From NCBI GenBank assembly GCA_019635735.1, contig JAHBYX010000003.1, positions 496,001 through 560,000 on the forward strand: 64,000 nucleotides of DNA, written 5' to 3'. How positions within the stretch are numbered: the stretch's first letter is position 1; each line of letters starts with the position of its first letter. Shown here in pieces: positions 26,170 to 36,700 of this stretch. This DNA is from Mesorhizobium sp. (GTDB lineage: Bacteria > Pseudomonadota > Alphaproteobacteria > Rhizobiales > Rhizobiaceae). The notes beneath the pieces were generated by a model. It was not told the origin of the DNA, did no database searches, and saw only the letters and a list, made by a program, of their open reading frames with translations. A program made the position numbers and the translations under genes.

Positions 26170-28425
26170 GTGCTGCACCCGACCGTCGTCCTTTGGACGG
26201 CGGTCGGCCTCATCGGTTATGCGCTGCTGCCTTGGTACGGCATTGACGGCAACCTCTTCACTTTCGGCTGGCTGTTCGGCGGCTATCCGTTCGACGACGA
26301 CTCAGCACCTGCGGTCATCCTCAACCTGGGGGGCGAAAAGCTATGGCTAGCGCCGCTCGGCGCGCTTCTGCTTCTACCGCTCGCCCTGGCAGGCCGGGGC
26401 AAGTCCGAACCTGTTTTCGGATATCTGCTCATCGCCGTCGGTCTGGTGGGCGGTGCGTGGTTCCTGTTGCAGGGCTTCGGCATCGGATTGCGCGGCTTCC
26501 AGTGGCAATGGCTGAACGCGCTGTTCGGCGAGCTCGGCGATCGCCAGTTCGGCATGGGCTGGGGCGCTTTACTGACCGGTGTAGCCTTCCTCTTCCTGTT
26601 CAGTCTGGGCCTTGCTGCCCGCGGAGCCGTGGGTGGCGACGAGTTCGTCGTCGGTGCCATAGTCTTCGTGGTGGCCGTTGTCGGCATCTTCATCTTCATG
26701 CCGATATTCCAGATGCTGCTGAGCGCCATCGTTACGCAGGACGGCGACTATTCCCTGTCGGTCTTCTTCACCAAGTTCTTCAGCGAAAGGCTCTGGGGCC
26801 TGGATTGCGTGACCGGCGGTCCGCGCTGCGGCGTGGCGTGGAACTCGCTGTTCCTCGCCATCCTGGTCGGCGTCATCACCACAGTCCTCGGCCTCGTATT
26901 CGCGCTGGTGGTGACCCGTTCGGGCTTTCGCTTCGGCGCCACGCTGCGCGCGCTGACCGTGCTGCCGATCATCACGCCGCCCTTCGTGATCGGCCTCGCC
27001 ATCATTCTCCTGTTCGGCATGTCAGGCATCTTTACGCAAGGTCTCGCCGAGCTTTTCGGCTTACAGCCGACACGCTGGGTCTACGGGCTGCCGGGCCTGC
27101 TGATCGCTCAGACGCTGGCCTTCACGCCGATCGCATTCCTCGTGATGATCGGTGTCGTGGAGGGCGTAAGCCCCTCGATGGAGGAAGCCGCGCAGACGCT
27201 GCGCGCCAGCCGCTGGCAGACTTTCGTGACGGTGTCGCTGCCGCTGATGCGGCCGGGCCTGGCCAATGCGTTTCTTCTCGGCTTCATCGAATCCATGGCC
27301 GATTTCGGCAACCCGCTGGTGCTGGGCGGCAATTTCGACGTCCTTTCGACGGAAATCTTCTTCGCCATCGTCGGGGCGCAATACGACCAGGCGCAAGCGG
27401 CCATCCTTGCGATCGTGCTCCTGTTCTTCACGCTCGGCGCCTTCTATGCGCAGCGGTTCTGGCTCGGCGCGAAATCCTACACCACGGTATCGGGCAAGGG
27501 CGACGCTGGCGTCCACCCGCATCTGCCGGCCGGCCTGCGCAACACGGTGTTCGCGGTCGCCGCCTCCTGGACCCTGTTCACGCTGGTCGTCTACGCCACG
27601 ATCTTCTACGGCAGCTTCGTTAGGCTGTGGGGCGTCGACTTCTCGCTGACGTTCCACCACTACGCGACGGCTTTCTCCGTCGGCTGGACGGAATTCGGCA
27701 TCCACTGGCGCGGCTCTGCCTGGAACTCGTTCTGGACGACGATGCAGATCGCACTCATATCCGCTCCGCTGACCGCGGCGATCGGCCTGCTGACGGCCTG
27801 GCTTCTGGTGCGGCAGAACTTCGCCGGCAAGAACGCATTCGAGTTCGGCACGATGCTGTCCTTCGCCATTCCGGGGACAATCATCGGCGTGTCCTACGTC
27901 ATCGCCTTCAACGTGCCGCCGATCGAACTGACCGGCACCGGCATCATCCTCGTCCTCTCGTTCATCTTCCGCAACATGCCGGTCGGCGTGCGCGCCGGAA
28001 TCGCCTCGATGTCGCAGATCGACCGCAGCCTGGACGAATCCTCGCTGACGCTCGGCGCCAACTCCTGGCAAACGTTCCGCAAGGTGATCCTGCCGCTGCT
28101 TCGTCCTGCCATCCTTGCCGCGCTGGTCTATTCGTTCGTTCGGGCCATGACCGCGATCAGCGCCATCATCTTCCTGGTCAGCGCGCGCTACGACATGTCG
28201 ACCAGCTACATCGTCGGACGGGTGGAGAACAACGAGTATGGCATCGCCATCGCCTATTCGACGGTGCTGATCGGCGTGATGCTCGCCGTCATTGGACTGA
28301 TGCAGCTGGCGGTCGGACGCCGCAACATCGGCCGCCGCACGGGCGACGACCCGCAGGCGGCCGGCTGGCGCTCGAACGTCAGCCTGCCGGGACAGACCCA
28401 ACCCGTCACCATCGGAGGAGGCTGA
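26170..28425 (+). CDS. fused two-domain ABC permease (AfuB/FbpB-like) with extra N-terminal membrane region
   Basis: A permease of about 751 residues. Two binding-protein-dependent permease domains, each with an EAA loop (VSPSMEEAAQTLRASRWQTFVTV and IDRSLDESSLTLGANSWQTFRKV), are fused in one chain, as in FbpB and AfuB. Some 200 N-terminal residues add several hydrophobic segments not found in the ~500-residue FbpB. A GTG at 26170 preceded by GAAGGGA is preferred; the frame opens at GTG 26146. It overlaps the ATPase by TGATG at 28423-28427. Confidence 0.87.
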   Translation: MLHPTVVLWTAVGLIGYALLPWYGIDGNLFTFGWLFGGYPFDDDSAPAVILNLGGEKLWLAPLGALLLLPLALAGRGKSEPVFGYLLIAVGLVGGAWFLLQGFGIGLRGFQWQWLNALFGELGDRQFGMGWGALLTGVAFLFLFSLGLAARGAVGGDEFVVGAIVFVVAVVGIFIFMPIFQMLLSAIVTQDGDYSLSVFFTKFFSERLWGLDCVTGGPRCGVAWNSLFLAILVGVITTVLGLVFALVVTRSGFRFGATLRALTVLPIITPPFVIGLAIILLFGMSGIFTQGLAELFGLQPTRWVYGLPGLLIAQTLAFTPIAFLVMIGVVEGVSPSMEEAAQTLRASRWQTFVTVSLPLMRPGLANAFLLGFIESMADFGNPLVLGGNFDVLSTEIFFAIVGAQYDQAQAAILAIVLLFFTLGAFYAQRFWLGAKSYTTVSGKGDAGVHPHLPAGLRNTVFAVAASWTLFTLVVYATIFYGSFVRLWGVDFSLTFHHYATAFSVGWTEFGIHWRGSAWNSFWTTMQIALISAPLTAAIGLLTAWLLVRQNFAGKNAFEFGTMLSFAIPGTIIGVSYVIAFNVPPIELTGTGIILVLSFIFRNMPVGVRAGIASMSQIDRSLDESSLTLGANSWQTFRKVILPLLRPAILAALVYSFVRAMTAISAIIFLVSARYDMSTSYIVGRVENNEYGIAIAYSTVLIGVMLAVIGLMQLAVGRRNIGRRTGDDPQAAGWRSNVSLPGQTQPVTIGGG

Positions 28426-29501
28426 TGGTCGAATTCAAGAGCAATGCCGCCTCGGTCGAGTTCCGCAACGTGACCAAGGTCTACGGACGCAGCGCGGCGC
28501 CGGCCGTGAACAACATCTCGCTCTTCATCGAGGCCGGCAAGCTCGTGACCCTGCTCGGACCCTCGGGCTGCGGCAAGACGACAAACCTGCGGATGATCGC
28601 CGGGCTCGAGCTTGCCACCAGCGGGCAGATCCTCATCGGAGGCAACGACGTCACGCGCCTGCCTGCAACCGAGCGCGACGTTTCAATGGTGTTCCAGTCC
28701 TATGCACTCTTCCCGCACATGACCGTTCGCGAGAACGTGCAATACGGACTTAAATTCTCCGGTTTCGACAAGAAGGACGTCACCGAGAAGGCTCAGGCCG
28801 GTCTTGAACTCGTCGGCTTGTCGAGCTTCGGCGACCGTCTGCCGAGCCAATTGTCCGGCGGCCAGCAGCAGCGCGTTGCGGTGGCGCGCGCGCTGGTGCT
28901 GGAACCACAGGTCCTTCTCTTCGACGAACCCCTGTCCAACCTCGACGCCAAGCTGCGCCGACATGTGCGCGAGGAGATCCGCGAGATCCAGCAGAAGCTC
29001 GGACTGACCGTCGTCTATGTCACCCACGACCAGGAAGAGGCGCTGGCTGTCTCCGACCGCATCATCGTCATGAACAATGCCGAGATCGCCCAGGACGGAA
29101 CGCCGCGCGATCTCTACGAGGCACCGGCAAACGCCTTCGTGGCGGACTTCATCGGCGAAGCCAACATCTTCGACTGCCACATCGAGGCGATTGCCGGCGA
29201 CGTGGCCGTCGTCCGGGTCGGGCCAGTTTCGTTGCGCTTGCCAGCGCGCGGCCGAGCGGCCGGACCTGCGAAGCTTGCCGCGCGGGCGGGCCGCATTGAA
29301 CTGGCCGCCGAGGGGGCGGCCGGGACCTTTCCTGGCCGGTTGGAGAAGGTCACCTATGTCGGCAGCCACCTGGAATATCGCGTGCTCACTGAATTCGGCG
29401 AGATATTCGTCGTCTCCAACGACGTCGATTCGGCCCTGCAGGCCGGCCAGGATGTCGGCGTGAAATTCGCCGAACGCGGCCCCGTGCTCATTTCCGGCTG
29501 A
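28425..29501 (+). CDS. ABC transporter ATP-binding protein (AfuC/FbpC-like)
   Basis: A 358-residue ATPase with Walker A GPSGCGKTT, signature LSGGQQQRVAVARA, Walker B VLLFDEPLSNLD and VTHDQEEA, plus a C-terminal TOBE domain. GGAGG sits just ahead of the ATG at 28425. It completes the AfuABC/FbpABC-type importer and runs convergently into the phosphatase gene, 33 bases away. Confidence 0.9.
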   Translation: MVEFKSNAASVEFRNVTKVYGRSAAPAVNNISLFIEAGKLVTLLGPSGCGKTTNLRMIAGLELATSGQILIGGNDVTRLPATERDVSMVFQSYALFPHMTVRENVQYGLKFSGFDKKDVTEKAQAGLELVGLSSFGDRLPSQLSGGQQQRVAVARALVLEPQVLLFDEPLSNLDAKLRRHVREEIREIQQKLGLTVVYVTHDQEEALAVSDRIIVMNNAEIAQDGTPRDLYEAPANAFVADFIGEANIFDCHIEAIAGDVAVVRVGPVSLRLPARGRAAGPAKLAARAGRIELAAEGAAGTFPGRLEKVTYVGSHLEYRVLTEFGEIFVVSNDVDSALQAGQDVGVKFAERGPVLISG

Positions 29502-29534
29502 CACGCCTCACTGGAAAGACATGCCGCGTTGGTG

Positions 29535-30344
29535 TCAGCGAGCCCCCGCGCCGGCGCCAAAGGCCTTCGCCGCCATCGATTCGATCTCAGCAAACACGTT
29601 TGAGCCGCCGGCGATCACGACGGTGCCCTCGTCGAGGACTGTCGAAGCGTCCGGCGGGACGATGCCGCCGCCGGCCTCTTCGACAAGCATCAGGCCGGCG
29701 AGGCAGTCCCAGGCATTCATGTGCTCCTCGACATAGCCGAGCAGCCGACCCGAGGCGACGTAGGCCAGCATCAGCGCACCCGACGCGTTGCGGTAGAAGA
29801 CGCCGCCGCGCGCGATCAGGCTCTCGATGAAGGGAACGATGTTGCGTGCCTCGCGACGGTTGGAGAATCCAGTGCCGACCGAGCCCTCGCCTAGGCTGGA
29901 AGTCGAACTCGCGCGCATCGGCCTACCGTTCAGGAACGCCCCGCCGCCGCGCCGGGCGTGGAAAGTCTCACCGGTGCAAGGCTCGTGGATGACCGCGACG
30001 TCGCAGATTCCATGGCGGACACCGGCGATCACCACTGTCCATGCCGGGATGCCACGTACGAAGTTTGCGGTGCCGTCGATCGGGTCGATTACCCAGTCAA
30101 AGCCCGATGCACCTCTCGTCGGCGCGTGTTCCTCTCCGACGATACCGTCTTCAGGATAGGCTTTCAGGATCGCCCTACGCACAAAGGTCTCGACGTTGCG
30201 GTCGGCTTCCGAGACCAGATCCTGGTGCCCCTTACTCTCGATGGTCAGTGAATCGCGGTTACGGAAATAGGTCATGCCCAGTTCGCCCGCGCGGCGGGCA
30301 AGGTCCACCGCGAATTCTTCCCGCCGCGAATTGTCAGCCGACAC
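29535..30344 (-). CDS. inositol monophosphatase family protein
   Basis: A 269-residue Mg-dependent phosphatase of the IMPase/CysQ/FBPase superfamily. Metal-binding motifs: GEEHAP, IDPIDGTANFVRG, and WDCLAGLMLVEEAGG at the C-terminal site. Start taken as the GTG at 30344, which has GGGAGA at the right distance; the longer frame to 30449 has shadow-like sequence. Placed between a phosphate-ester-type importer and near an inositol operon, it could dephosphorylate an imported inositol or sugar phosphate. Histidinol-phosphatase or CysQ activity cannot be excluded. Confidence 0.85.
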   Translation of the reverse strand: MSADNSRREEFAVDLARRAGELGMTYFRNRDSLTIESKGHQDLVSEADRNVETFVRRAILKAYPEDGIVGEEHAPTRGASGFDWVIDPIDGTANFVRGIPAWTVVIAGVRHGICDVAVIHEPCTGETFHARRGGGAFLNGRPMRASSTSSLGEGSVGTGFSNRREARNIVPFIESLIARGGVFYRNASGALMLAYVASGRLLGYVEEHMNAWDCLAGLMLVEEAGGGIVPPDASTVLDEGTVVIAGGSNVFAEIESMAAKAFGAGAGAR

Positions 30345-30569
30345 GACATGTCTCCCAGCGCTCGAGCAGGGCCCGGTTTGCCAGATCAAGATGAAAGAGG
30401 AAAGTGCTGTGGAGAATCGCGAGTTCGCCGGCTCGCTCGGGGGGTCCATACTATAGTACCCGCTGGCAGCCGCCGTCTCAGGCGAGAACTATGGAAGCGA
30501 AGAAGGTTGGCATGATCGCAAGGGGCAGCGCCATTGCGCGCCTGATCGTCTGCGATGCCCTCCCCCATC

Positions 30570-30880
30570 CCAGACGCTCAGCATGCCCGGCGCGCTGCGC
30601 AACGATACGCCGTTCCTAGACTGGGAACTGCCGCCGGCGATGGAGCGGGTCAGGCGCAGGCTGAAGGCCGCCGACGACGCGACCGGCAGATGGTGTCGAT
30701 CCTGACGGCTGTGCAGTCGGATGGGCTCGCTGCCGTCGAGACCGCCTGCTAGCAGGCGCTTGCCGGGAACGTCCGCTCGTCCGCCGTTATTCTCAACATC
30801 CTGGCCCGACGCCGCGATCCGGCGCCGGCCGTCACCATCCTCACATCCGACGCGCTGCACTGGCGATCGAGCCGCGGGCG
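30570..30880 (+). pseudogene. IS21-family IstA transposase C-terminal remnant
   Basis: The plus strand from 30584 encodes MPGALRNDTPFLDWELPPAM and then, after a frameshift near 30690, RQMVSILTAVQSDGLAAVE, an in-frame TAG at about 30751, and SSAVILNILARRRDPAPAV. These three blocks are the conserved end of IstA proteins. At least one frameshift and one stop make it inactive. No istB or terminal repeat is left. Confidence 0.75.
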
Positions 30881-30959
30881 GAATGCTCCCGCTGCGACAG
30901 CCTCAATCCTGCAGCATAGTCGCTGAACGCCCGGATACGGGTTGCGAAGTGGATAGGAC

Positions 30960-31245
30960 GGTGTCTGCTTGTGACGTGACGTCGCGACGGTGGCAGTCCG
31001 GCACGTCGATCGACGTTCAAGGGCGCATCTCGAAGGCCGGCGACGCCGATGTTCGGCGCGCGCTCTACGAGGCGGCGTTCGGCCTGATGACCCGCTCCAA
31101 GGGCAAGGAGAAGGTCAAGACATCGGCCAGCAGATCGCCAGACGCTCCTCCGCAAGGCGGTGGTCGCCGTGGCGCGCAAGCTGGCGGTGATCATGCACGC
31201 CATGTGGAGCGATGGAACCCTCTATGTCGGTGACGCGACGCGACC
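30960..31245 (+). pseudogene. IS110-family transposase C-terminal remnant
   Basis: Reads SIDVQGRISKAGDADVRRAL, then YEAAFGLMTRSKGKEKVK in one frame and, after a frameshift around 31125, RKAVVAVARKLAVIMHAMWS in another. This is the transposase_20 (IS116/IS110/IS902) end, which recognises its DNA ends without inverted repeats. The N-terminal DEDD domain is absent. Confidence 0.8.
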
Positions 31246-31963
31246 GAAGCCGACACCGCCCGGCGTGCGCAGGTCAAGGATCGCAAGGTGCTCGGTGCCC
31301 ATTGATGACCAGAACGACGACAGTCGAAATGCATCGCGTGCGCAAAGTGACGGGCGCAATCTGAACACGAGATCCGCTGCGGTGGATGAGGACCGATGCA
31401 GACCAGGAACGACGGGAAGCACGTTATCTTGCCTGCGGCCGCGCCGATCGAAAGATGGCCGGACCGCGCTCTAATGCCTGTGACGATTCCCTGTCAGTCC
31501 GATGGAAAAATTGCACTGCGACGGCTCCGGCGCTGCAAATATGCAGCCGAAACACCCCGTCGCAGAGTGCGGAAGAGTGCACGGCGCACAGGAACTCCAT
31601 GCCAACGAGCGGAAGCGTATCATAGAGTACAGTCTCGTATATCATCGCACATGAGAGGAGAAACGACGATGGATGCAAAGCCTCGCCAAATACGACCGAT
31701 TAAGACGGCAGGATAAAAGCACGCACGGTGCGCTTCAGTCGGATGTTTGTTTTTGCTTGCTTTTCTGGCACACTTTACACCGTGCGCCGATGGGACGCAC
31801 AGTGCAGGTTCTATCTATACTCATGGATTTGTTGACGTTTCCGCGCCGTGCGGGACGGAGTCACGCCTGATCAACACACCCTCCATTGCCGGGCAAGACG
31901 ATGACTGGAACGGGGCCGTCTCCCGACTGTCCGCTCGTGGCACCCGCACTGAGATAGCTGCCG
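31246..31963. other. intergenic accessory region, no gene recognised
   Basis: About 700 bases after the IS110 relic. Several short frames occur, none with a recognisable domain. The stretch 31600-31850 is distinctly AT-richer than the surroundings (for example runs of T near 31745-31765), as expected for acquired or decayed DNA. Confidence 0.4.
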
Positions 31964-33697
31964 TTACATCCACCATATAAAGAGTGCTATAGTCGCCGTC
32001 GCCGTCACGACGATCGTCACCGGCCATCCCGCCCTCAGGAAGTCGGAGAACCGATAGCCTGCGAGGCCCATCACGAGCGTGTTGTTGTGGTGCCCGATCG
32101 GCGTGAGGAAGTCGACCGAGGCGCCGAGAGCGACCGCGATAAGGAGCAGCTCGGGCGAGACGCTCGAAGCAGTCGCCACCCCAAGGGCGATCGGCCCGAG
32201 CACCACGGCCGTCGAGGCGTTGTTGACGAAGGGCGTGATCAGGATCGCGATACCCATCATCGCGACGGCGAGAATCAGCGAACTGTCCGCAGGAAGCACG
32301 GACATCAGGCCGTTCGCCAGGACGGTCGCGGCTCCTGTCGTCTGAACCGCCTCGCCGAGCGGTATCATCGTCGCCAGCATCAGGAGGATCGGCCAGTCGA
32401 GCTCGGCCAGGCCCTTGCGCAGATTGAGGCTGCCGAGACCAGCCAGGACGATGACGACGAGGCCGAATGCCAGTTCCGGTGGCGCGAGATCGAGCGCTGC
32501 AAGCGCGATACCGCCTGTGAACGCGATGACAGGCGGCCAGCGGATTTCGGCCGCCTCCCCAGCCGGCTTCGGCCACAGCGGGAGAATGTCGGCCTCGTCG
32601 ATCGCCTCGTCGATGGCTTCCTGATCACCGGAGAGGTAGAGCACATCGCCTATCGATAGCTGGAGGTCGTCCAGCGATCCCTCGATGCGCGGTGTCTGCG
32701 TCGCCACTGCGACCACGCCGATGCCTCGGGAATGGAGCAGGTCCAGAGCGCCGACGCGCGAACCGACCAGCGTGCTCTCAGGCATGATGACGGCCTCGAC
32801 CCGCTGCACTGTCGCCGAGCCCGCAGCTCTATCCGGCAGCGACGCAGAACCAGATGCGAACAAGGATTCGAGATGCGGCAGGCTGGTCTCGACGAGCAGG
32901 ATGTCACCGGCTTCTATGCTGGTGCCACGCCGCTGGTGAAGAAGGTTGGCGCCACCGCGCCGCATGGCATGGATCGTGAGGTCCATGTCCGCGACAGGCA
33001 GTCCGGCGAAGGGCGAGCCTATAGGTACATGGATTTCGGTTACCACGTTCCGGAATGCCTGGGGCGGCAGGCGTCCGCGCCCGATGGCCTCGCGTCCCAG
33101 AACACGCTGCGGCCACACGAGGAGGACGAGAATCCCGGCAAGTGCCGCGGGTACTCCGACCCACGCGAAGTCGAAGAAGGCGAAGCCACGTCCCGTCGCC
33201 GCGGCAAGCTGGTTGCTGACAATCAGGTTGGCGGGAGTGCCGATGATCGAGCAGAGCCCGCCCAGAAGGGCCGCGAAGCTGACAGGCATCAGGACACGCC
33301 GGCTGTCGAGCCCGTTTACCCGGCAGACGCTGGTCACCACTGGAATCATAAGTGCCAGCGCGCCGATGTTGTTCATGAACACCGAGATGCTTGCCGTCGC
33401 CAAGCACAGAACGGCGAGGACCCCTGTCTCGGTGCTGGCGATATCGGAGATGCGCCGGGCGAGCGGATCGAGGATGCCGGAACGGCCGAGCACCTGCACG
33501 ATGAGCAGGATTTCCACGACTGTGACGAAGGCCGGATTGGAGAAGCCCGCGAAGGCGTCCGCCGGGCCGACCAGCCCGAGCGCGACGCCGAGACCGAGGC
33601 CGCCAACCGCCACCACTTCCATGCGGATGCGATCGAGGGCGAGGACGATGAGCATGCCTACGAGCAGGATCAGGATCGCGGCCTGCTCGAAACTCAT
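31964..33697 (-). CDS. SLC13/DASS-type anion permease with RCK_C (TrkA-C) domains
   Basis: A 577-residue membrane transporter. The two membrane halves (roughly 1-200 and 385-577) carry the SLC13 repeats (MNNIGALALMIPV; PFVNNASTAVVLGPIALG), each with the polar N-N/N-x-S turn. Between them lie two soluble TrkA-C-like domains (about 215-375; for example PIGSPFAGLPVADMD and IGDVLYLSGD). This architecture is common in putative sulfate permeases. It follows cysA by 98 bases on the same strand, which supports a sulfate or related anion as substrate. Confidence 0.85.
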   Translation of the reverse strand: MSFEQAAILILLVGMLIVLALDRIRMEVVAVGGLGLGVALGLVGPADAFAGFSNPAFVTVVEILLIVQVLGRSGILDPLARRISDIASTETGVLAVLCLATASISVFMNNIGALALMIPVVTSVCRVNGLDSRRVLMPVSFAALLGGLCSIIGTPANLIVSNQLAAATGRGFAFFDFAWVGVPAALAGILVLLVWPQRVLGREAIGRGRLPPQAFRNVVTEIHVPIGSPFAGLPVADMDLTIHAMRRGGANLLHQRRGTSIEAGDILLVETSLPHLESLFASGSASLPDRAAGSATVQRVEAVIMPESTLVGSRVGALDLLHSRGIGVVAVATQTPRIEGSLDDLQLSIGDVLYLSGDQEAIDEAIDEADILPLWPKPAGEAAEIRWPPVIAFTGGIALAALDLAPPELAFGLVVIVLAGLGSLNLRKGLAELDWPILLMLATMIPLGEAVQTTGAATVLANGLMSVLPADSSLILAVAMMGIAILITPFVNNASTAVVLGPIALGVATASSVSPELLLIAVALGASVDFLTPIGHHNNTLVMGLAGYRFSDFLRAGWPVTIVVTATATIALFIWWM

Positions 33698-33795
33698 TGT
33701 CGCTTGCGTCTCCGGTTCTACACCTCTTGCCGGATGATCTTCCAGCGAGAGTGCTGAACCAATACCACCGAGCGCGTTGCGCGCGTAGCCACTTG

Positions 33796-34923
33796 TCAGG
33801 TGGTCAGGGCAAGCATCAGTTCGGTTTCGTCAATGCTGCTTTCATGGATGTGCGTCCCGGCGGGTTGCGCCTCAGCCCCCCGATCCAGGTCCGGAAACAC
33901 CTTCCACCGCTTCGGGCGGAAGGCGATCCGTCCGTTCGTGCCAGCGGGATGCTCGACCGGGAGTTCGATCTCGACCCTCTCGCGCGCGCCTCCGACCTCC
34001 AATTCCACCCGCCTCGTGCCGGCGACACGCCGGCTGGCCGCGACCGTTCCCGCAATGCAGCCGCCGCAGCCGTCGAGAAGATCGATGTCGTGGGGGCGGA
34101 AGTACAGAGTAGCCGGTCCTTCCGGCAAATCCCTCGCGTCCATGCCGATGGAGCGATCCTGCAGCCAGAGCTGGCCGTTCTCTACCTGCACCGGGAGCGT
34201 GCTGGAATCGCCGATGAAGCCGTAGACGAAGGGCGAGTTCGGGCGGTCGTAGACGTCGTCGGCCAAACCGATCTGCTCGATGCACCCCTGGCTCATCACC
34301 ACGACACGGTCGGCGAGTTCGAGCGCTTCTTCCTGGTCGTGGGTGACGAAGACGGTGGTGTGCCCGGTCCTGTCGTGGATTTCGCGCAGCCAGCGGCGCA
34401 GTTCCCGGCGGACCTGGGCATCGAGCGCGCCGAACGGCTCGTCGAGGAGGAGCACCCTGGGCTCGATGGCCAGTGCCCGCGCCAGCGCCACACGCTGCCG
34501 TTGGCCGCCGGAGAGCTGACTCGGATAGCGGTTCTCCAGCCCGGAGAGCTGGACGAGGTCGAGCAGCTCCGATGCCCGGCGCCTGATCTCCTCCTTCGAC
34601 GGCCGGCTCGATCCCGGCCGCACCTTCAGGCCGAAGCCGATATTGTCGGCCACTGTCATGTGGCGGAACAGGGCATAATGCTGGAAGACGAAGCCGACAT
34701 TGCGTTCCTGCACTGAGCGATGCGAGGCGTCTTCGTCGCCGAAGAACACGGCACCCTCCGTCGGGTGCTCCAGCCCCGCGATGAGCCGAAGCAGCGTCGT
34801 CTTTCCGGAGCCGGACGGACCGAGCAGCGCGATAAGCTCGCCCGAGCGGATGCCGAGGGAGACATCGATCAAGGCTGGAAAGCCATCGAATTCCTTGCGG
34901 ACGGATTGTATCGAGACGTCCAT
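33796..34923 (-). CDS. cysA: sulfate/thiosulfate ABC transporter ATP-binding protein
   Basis: A 375-residue ATPase: Walker [10 protein letters not shown], signature [14 protein letters not shown], Walker [21 protein letters not shown]. The C-terminal TOBE part is of CysA type ([24 protein letters not shown]). Gene order Sbp-CysT-CysW-CysA on the minus strand confirms the sulfate assignment. It starts 11 bases after cysW. Confidence 0.93.
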   Translation of the reverse strand: MDVSIQSVRKEFDGFPALIDVSLGIRSGELIALLGPSGSGKTTLLRLIAGLEHPTEGAVFFGDEDASHRSVQERNVGFVFQHYALFRHMTVADNIGFGLKVRPGSSRPSKEEIRRRASELLDLVQLSGLENRYPSQLSGGQRQRVALARALAIEPRVLLLDEPFGALDAQVRRELRRWLREIHDRTGHTTVFVTHDQEEALELADRVVVMSQGCIEQIGLADDVYDRPNSPFVYGFIGDSSTLPVQVENGQLWLQDRSIGMDARDLPEGPATLYFRPHDIDLLDGCGGCIAGTVAASRRVAGTRRVELEVGGARERVEIELPVEHPAGTNGRIAFRPKRWKVFPDLDRGAEAQPAGTHIHESSIDETELMLALTT

Positions 34924-34934
34924 GGCGGGCGCTC

Positions 34935-35840
34935 CTAATGCTTGGCCGCAGCGGCGATCTCGTCGCCATAGCGGTATTCGAGGAAGGATTTGAGGACGAG
35001 GGTCACCAGCGCCAGGCCAGCCAGCAGCGTAGAAACGGCGAAGGCGGCGACGAAGTTGTATTCATTGTAGAGGATCTCGACATGCAGAGGCATGGTGTTG
35101 GTGAGGCCGCGAATATGGCCCGAGACGACCGACACGGCGCCGAACTCGCCCATGGCCCGAGCGTTGCAGAGCAGCACGCCGTAGAGCAGTCCCCACTTGA
35201 TGTTGGGCAGCGTGACGAACCGAAAGGTCTGCCAGCCGGATGCGCCGAGCGAAAGAGCCGCCTCCTCGTCGCCCGTGCCCTGGTCCTGCATCAGCGGGAT
35301 CAATTCGCGCGCGACAAAGGGAAAGGTGACGAAGATCGTCGCCAGCACGATGCCCGGCACGGCGAACAGGATCTCGATGCCGTGCGACTTCAGCCACGGT
35401 CCGACCACGGACCCGGCCCCGAACAGGAGCACGTAGACCAGGCCCGAGATCACTGGTGAGACCGAGAATGGCAGGTCGATCAGCGTCGTCAGGAAGGCCT
35501 TGCCCTTGAACTCGAACTTGGCGATCGCCCAGGCGGCCGCGACGCCGAAGACGAGATTGAGCGGCACGGCGATGGCTGCCACTGTCAGCGTGAGGCGGAT
35601 GGCGGCCAGCGTGTCCGGCTCGCGAAGCGCGAACAGGAACTCGCCCGCGCCCTTGCGGAACGCCTCGATGAAGACCGCGAGCAGCGGCAGGACGAGGAAC
35701 AGCGCCAGGAAGCCGAGCGCGAGTGCCATCAGAATGCCCTTGGCGAGCGGGCCTTCGGTGGTCGCGCGTCGGTAGGGGCGCGTGGCTGCGGGATCGGCAG
35801 CGACCGTCCGCGACATGTCGGTCATGAGCTCAACCGCCAT
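34935..35840 (-). CDS. cysW: sulfate ABC transporter permease
   Basis: A 301-residue permease with six predicted helices and the coupling loop [27 protein letters not shown]. The [20 protein letters not shown] block is diagnostic of CysW. The ATG at 35840 with GGAGG upstream overlaps the cysT stop by 11 bases; an ATG at 35825 is the alternative. Confidence 0.93.
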   Translation of the reverse strand: MAVELMTDMSRTVAADPAATRPYRRATTEGPLAKGILMALALGFLALFLVLPLLAVFIEAFRKGAGEFLFALREPDTLAAIRLTLTVAAIAVPLNLVFGVAAAWAIAKFEFKGKAFLTTLIDLPFSVSPVISGLVYVLLFGAGSVVGPWLKSHGIEILFAVPGIVLATIFVTFPFVARELIPLMQDQGTGDEEAALSLGASGWQTFRFVTLPNIKWGLLYGVLLCNARAMGEFGAVSVVSGHIRGLTNTMPLHVEILYNEYNFVAAFAVSTLLAGLALVTLVLKSFLEYRYGDEIAAAAKH

Positions 35841-36690
35841 AGCCGTACCTCCTGCGACTCCAGGCCTGGATCAGGTTGATGGCGAACAGCATGGCAAACG
35901 AGATGATGAGCATGATCGCCGCGATCGCGGTCGCGCCCGCGTAGTTGAACTCCTCCAGGCGGATGACGATCAGCAGCGGCGCGATCTCCGACACGTAGGG
36001 GATGTTGCCCGCGATGAAGATCACGGAACCGTATTCGCCGACGGCGCGAGCGAAGGCGAGCGCGAAACCCGTCAGCACCGCCGGCGCGAGACCTGGAAGG
36101 ATGACGCGGCGGATCGTCTGGAAACGGTTGGCGCCCAGCGTGGCGGCAGCCTCTTCGACCTCGCTGTCGATCTCCTCCATCACCGGCTGCACGGTGCGCA
36201 CCACGAAGGGCAGGCCGATGAAGACCAGCGCGATGACGATGCCGAGCGGCGTGAACGCCGCCTTGATGCCGAACGGTGCAAGCAACTGGCCGATCCAGCC
36301 GTTGGGCGCATAGATCGAGGCCAGCGCAATGCCCGCGACTGCCGTCGGCAAAGCAAAAGGCAGGTCGACGGCGGCATCGACGATGCGCCGTCCAGGAAAG
36401 CGGTAGCGCACCAGAACCCAGGCCACGAGCGTGCCGAACACCACGTTGATGATCGCCGCGATCAGCGAGGCGCCGAACGAGATGCGCAGCGCCTTCAGCG
36501 TGCGCTCGTCGGTGGCGACCGACCAGAACTCGGCCCAGCCAAGCTCGGTCGTGCGCCAGGCGACGCCGGACAGCGGGATAAGGATGATTAGCGTTAGGTA
36601 GGCGATCGTGAAGCCGAGCGTCAGCCCGAAACCGGGAATGACGCTCGGCCTCCTGAACTGCCACCCCTGTGCCACTGTGAGGGTGGTCAT
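35830..36690 (-). CDS. cysT: sulfate ABC transporter permease
   Basis: A 286-residue permease (CysT/CysU). It has the family N-terminus ([26 protein letters not shown]), the EAA loop [22 protein letters not shown] and the [14 protein letters not shown] block. It starts 10 bases after the binding-protein gene stops. Confidence 0.93.
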   Translation of the reverse strand: MTTLTVAQGWQFRRPSVIPGFGLTLGFTIAYLTLIILIPLSGVAWRTTELGWAEFWSVATDERTLKALRISFGASLIAAIINVVFGTLVAWVLVRYRFPGRRIVDAAVDLPFALPTAVAGIALASIYAPNGWIGQLLAPFGIKAAFTPLGIVIALVFIGLPFVVRTVQPVMEEIDSEVEEAAATLGANRFQTIRRVILPGLAPAVLTGFALAFARAVGEYGSVIFIAGNIPYVSEIAPLLIVIRLEEFNYAGATAIAAIMLIISFAMLFAINLIQAWSRRRYGYGG

Positions 36691-36700
36691 GATGCCGTCC

